Positions 61,723-64,000 of a DNA stretch of 64,000 bases are shown here, piece after piece; position 1 is the first letter of the stretch, and each line of letters opens with the position of its first letter. Source of the DNA: Paenibacillus phytorum. GTDB taxonomy: Bacteria > Bacillota > Bacilli > Paenibacillales > NBRC-103111. Below the pieces are notes generated by a model. The model made no database searches. It was not told where the DNA came from and was given only the letters and a program-made list of their open reading frames with translations. The position numbers and the translations under genes were made by a program. The stretch covers positions 1-64,000 of the forward strand of contig NZ_WHOA01000099.1 in NCBI RefSeq assembly GCF_013141715.1. The letters run 5' to 3'.

Positions 61723-63093
61723 TTATGAAGGAATATTCCTACTGGTACACGCCTTGACAGCCTGCTCCAGAACATCCAAGCCTTCAGCAAGCTGCTCATC
61801 CGTAATGACCAGCGGACTTAGAATGCGAATAACATTGCTGTAAATGCCGGCCCCCATTACGATGACTCCGTGTTGATGCGCCTCCTGCAAAATCCGAGTT
61901 GTTAGCTCTTTATCTGGTTCTTTCGTCACCGGATCCTTCACCAGCTCAATCGCACTCATCGCTCCTAATGTACGCACATCGCCAATGCAGCCAACTTCCT
62001 GCTGCAGCCGGAGGAAACGTTCGCTGACCGCAGACCCAATCGAGACTGACCGTTCAGCCAGCCGATCCTCCTCTAACATTTCAATTACTTTTAAGGCAGC
62101 TACACAGCCAAGCGGGCTGCCTCCATAGGTACCCCCGATTTCACCGATACCGGGCGCGTCCATGATCTCTGCCCGTCCGGTCACAGCACTAATCGGGAGG
62201 CCCGCGGCAATTGATTTGGACATTGTCATCAGATCCGGCACAACTCCGTAGTGCTCCATCGCAAAGTTTTTCCCTGTCCGTCCGAATCCCGTTTGCACTT
62301 CATCGGCAATTAGAAGAATACCGTATTTCTCGCACAACGCCTTCACACCGTGAATAAACCGGACGGATGGGATGACAAAGCCACCTTCTCCTTGAACCGG
62401 CTCCAATATGATAGCAGCAACCTCTTCACCCGGGACCTCAGCCAGGAAAAAGTCCTCGAATTTCTGTAAAATTTGATCATCTACCTCATCCGGAGACATC
62501 CCGGAAGGAGCACGATAGTAGTAAGGATAGGGCATTTTGTACGTATCAGGCGCAAAAGGGCCAAAGCCGTTCTTATAAGGCTTTACCTTGCTGGTTAAAG
62601 ACATCGCCATATAAGTTCTGCCGTGAAAGCCGCGCTCGAAGGAAATCACGGCTCTGCGCCCCGTATATTTACGTGCTATTTTCACTGCATTCTCAACGGC
62701 CTCCGCACCGCTGTTTAAGAAGAATGTTTTCTTCTTATGGTCCCCTGGGGTCAACGCGTTGAGCTTCTCAGCCAATGCCACGTAAGGCTCATACATCATG
62801 ACGTGAAAGCAGGGATGCAGATATTGGTCTAGCTGGGCCTTCAGCGCTTCCACGACTTTTGGCGGACAATGACCGACATTTAAGGACCCGATCGCCCCCG
62901 CAAAATCGATAAAGGTATTCCCGTCAACATCCGTGAGCAGCGCCCCCTCCCCTTTGGCCGCAAAGGTAGGAAGCGTGTTGAAAGGCCCTCTCGGGATATT
63001 TGCCATGCGCCGCTCTAGCAGTACTTGAGCAAGAGGCCCCGGAATCGCCGTCTTCATATCAATGTATTTCGTCAGTATCGGGTTCTGATCCAT
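61723..63093 (-). CDS. Class III pyridoxal-phosphate aminotransferase (GabT/YodT-like)
   Basis: About 456 aa. Pyridoxal phosphate attachment is at the Lys in TMSKSIAAGLPISAV; conserved elements are FLNSGAEAVENAVKIAR, FHGRTYMAMSLT and LIADEVQTGFGRTG (with the cofactor Asp). The ATG at 63093 has GGAGG seven bases upstream; the longer frame overlaps the upstream gene more than expected. It removes an amino group from an omega-amino acid such as 4-aminobutyrate, or a beta-lysine derivative. It is followed by the aldehyde dehydrogenase and preceded, almost overlapping, by the M20 deacylase. Confidence 0.93.
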   Translation of the reverse strand: MDQNPILTKYIDMKTAIPGPLAQVLLERRMANIPRGPFNTLPTFAAKGEGALLTDVDGNTFIDFAGAIGSLNVGHCPPKVVEALKAQLDQYLHPCFHVMMYEPYVALAEKLNALTPGDHKKKTFFLNSGAEAVENAVKIARKYTGRRAVISFERGFHGRTYMAMSLTSKVKPYKNGFGPFAPDTYKMPYPYYYRAPSGMSPDEVDDQILQKFEDFFLAEVPGEEVAAIILEPVQGEGGFVIPSVRFIHGVKALCEKYGILLIADEVQTGFGRTGKNFAMEHYGVVPDLMTMSKSIAAGLPISAVTGRAEIMDAPGIGEIGGTYGGSPLGCVAALKVIEMLEEDRLAERSVSIGSAVSERFLRLQQEVGCIGDVRTLGAMSAIELVKDPVTKEPDKELTTRILQEAHQHGVIVMGAGIYSNVIRILSPLVITDEQLAEGLDVLEQAVKACTSRNIPS

Positions 63094-63094
63094 C

Positions 63095-64000
63095 CTATGC
63101 CTCCATTCCGTCAAAACCACACCAATGAATCAGGGTCAATGCAATGATTTCCGCTGCCTCAAACACATGATCCAGCACAATGTGCTCGTTAGGATAATGG
63201 GCCACTTGTGTGATGCCTGGGCCGAAAACAATACAAGGCGTTTCGCCGAGCTGCGTGAGTAAACCGCCGTCTGTTCCCCATGGCGATGCCTCTATCGTAG
63301 GCTCTTCTTGCTTAACCTCCCGATACTGCTCCATCAGAACTCGCATCAAATCATGCCCCGGATCTACGCTGCCTGGAACCCACCGGGCTCCAAACCATTC
63401 AACTACAGGCGGATGTTCTTCGAACCAAGGGTCCTTTCCCTTAAGCCCCTCCATCCACCGGGCCATTTCCTCCTTAGCGTCATCAAGCTTTTCCTCAGGT
63501 GCAACGCCCATTCTTCCCTCTAACTTTACGGTGTCCGGTACAGATGAAGGCCAATTCCCTCCTTGAATGACACCTATATTTATAGGGATCGGAATGGGGT
63601 TTTGAGCGTACAAAGGATCTGAGATCCGAGCATTTCTTTGCTCCTCAAGCTCCCGGATATGCTGCAGCACGATCATGCTTTTTTCAATGGCACTAACCCC
63701 TTCGTACCTGGTTCCGCCATGCGCTGAACGGCCTTTGATCTCAACACGGAACCACATAGAGCCCTGCTGCTTCGGAAATATGCGTAAATTGGTTGGCTCA
63801 GGAATAAGGGCCGCATCTGCTCGATATCCCTTCACAATCGCAGCCAGAGTCCCTACCCCGCCGCTTTCCTCTTCAATGACGCTTTGAACAATGACGTCAC
63901 CCTTCAACCTAATGCTAAGACTCTGAATAGCCTCCACAGCAAGAAGGAGAGAGAGATTTCCACCTTTCATATCCGTTGCCCCGCGTCCGTAGAGCTTCCC
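63095..64000 (-). CDS. M20-family deacylase (ArgE/DapE/YodQ-like), partial
   Basis: The gene runs past the right edge of the window, and about 300 residues of its C-terminal part are seen. The metal-binding motif [10 protein letters not shown] is at the very edge, followed by [14 protein letters not shown] (catalytic Glu and metal-ligand Glu) and the dimerisation domain ([18 protein letters not shown]). The C-terminal [23 protein letters not shown] motif and final His (AHYPNEHI) are present. M20 enzymes remove acyl groups from amino acids. In Bacillus a YodQ-like protein is encoded with KamA, so here the substrate may be N-acetyl-beta-lysine or a derivative, inferred from context. Confidence 0.9.
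   Translation of the reverse strand, partial: GKLYGRGATDMKGGNLSLLLAVEAIQSLSIRLKGDVIVQSVIEEESGGVGTLAAIVKGYRADAALIPEPTNLRIFPKQQGSMWFRVEIKGRSAHGGTRYEGVSAIEKSMIVLQHIRELEEQRNARISDPLYAQNPIPIPINIGVIQGGNWPSSVPDTVKLEGRMGVAPEEKLDDAKEEMARWMEGLKGKDPWFEEHPPVVEWFGARWVPGSVDPGHDLMRVLMEQYREVKQEEPTIEASPWGTDGGLLTQLGETPCIVFGPGITQVAHYPNEHIVLDHVFEAAEIIALTLIHWCGFDGMEA

Overview
The window looks like a chromosomal segment of a low-to-mid GC, endospore-forming Firmicute, most probably Paenibacillus or a close relative. The signs are a GerA/GerB/GerC germinant receptor operon, a Cse60-like sporulation protein, YesM/YesN-type two-component regulators beside LplB/LplC-type sugar permeases, S-layer-homology (SLH) anchored surface proteins, strong AGGAGG-type ribosome binding sites, and frequent GTG/TTG starts. 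No rRNA, tRNA or CRISPR array was recognised.

Region by region. (1) 1-9004 is an AT-rich mobile segment: a Tn7-like transposon with tnsA, tnsB, tnsC and a TniQ/TnsD gene in one overlapping minus-strand operon. Cargo behind it comprises an XRE repressor, a 38-aa ORF, an unknown 158-aa protein and a DndB-like DGQHR protein. An intact-looking element end with repeated TnsB-type sites lies at 8853-9004. The opposite side is damaged: a second tniQ is fused in frame to the 3' part of an IS6-family transposase. (2) 9005-13860 holds small genes (GreA/B-like, Cse60-like, a MerR regulator that appears leaderless, a membrane protein), a heme-exporter-like ABC ATPase and its wrecked permease. (3) 13869-26109 is an envelope region: an unusual operon of two sugar-type permeases, an HlyD-like adaptor and a solute-binding lipoprotein; the germinant receptor operon; a capA/amidase pseudogene scar; a cell-wall amidase; and an OmpR-type two-component pair. 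A shared 17-bp box lies in front of the transporter operon, the amidase and (diverged) the two-component pair itself. (4) 26392-41759 is more GC-rich and concerns polysaccharides: an lplB-lplC-sbp-yesM-yesN operon, an FAD oxidoreductase, a secreted GH99-like protein with a carbohydrate-binding domain, and a 1552-aa SLH surface protein carrying a recent internal duplication. (5) 42095-45689 is a three-gene membrane/VWA/TelA operon. (6) 45690-56814 contains small stress and resistance genes (DoxX, VOC, Bcr/CflA exporter, paired SMR exporters with TetR, HtrA-type protease, SDR with TetR, SelO, quinone-oxidoreductase-like dehydrogenase), separated by repeat-rich gaps. (7) 57019-64000 is a lysine/beta-lysine catabolic locus: a sigma-54 activator, a consensus -24/-12 promoter, lysine 2,3-aminomutase, and a converging aldehyde dehydrogenase / class III aminotransferase / M20 deacylase operon that runs off the end.

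Functions come from recognising family motifs in the translations; no database search was run. The most unusual items are the Tn7-like element (TniQ-IS6 chimera, TnsA with an altered active site, undescribed cargo), the solute-binding/VWA/TelA operon, and the candidate regulon of the envelope two-component system.
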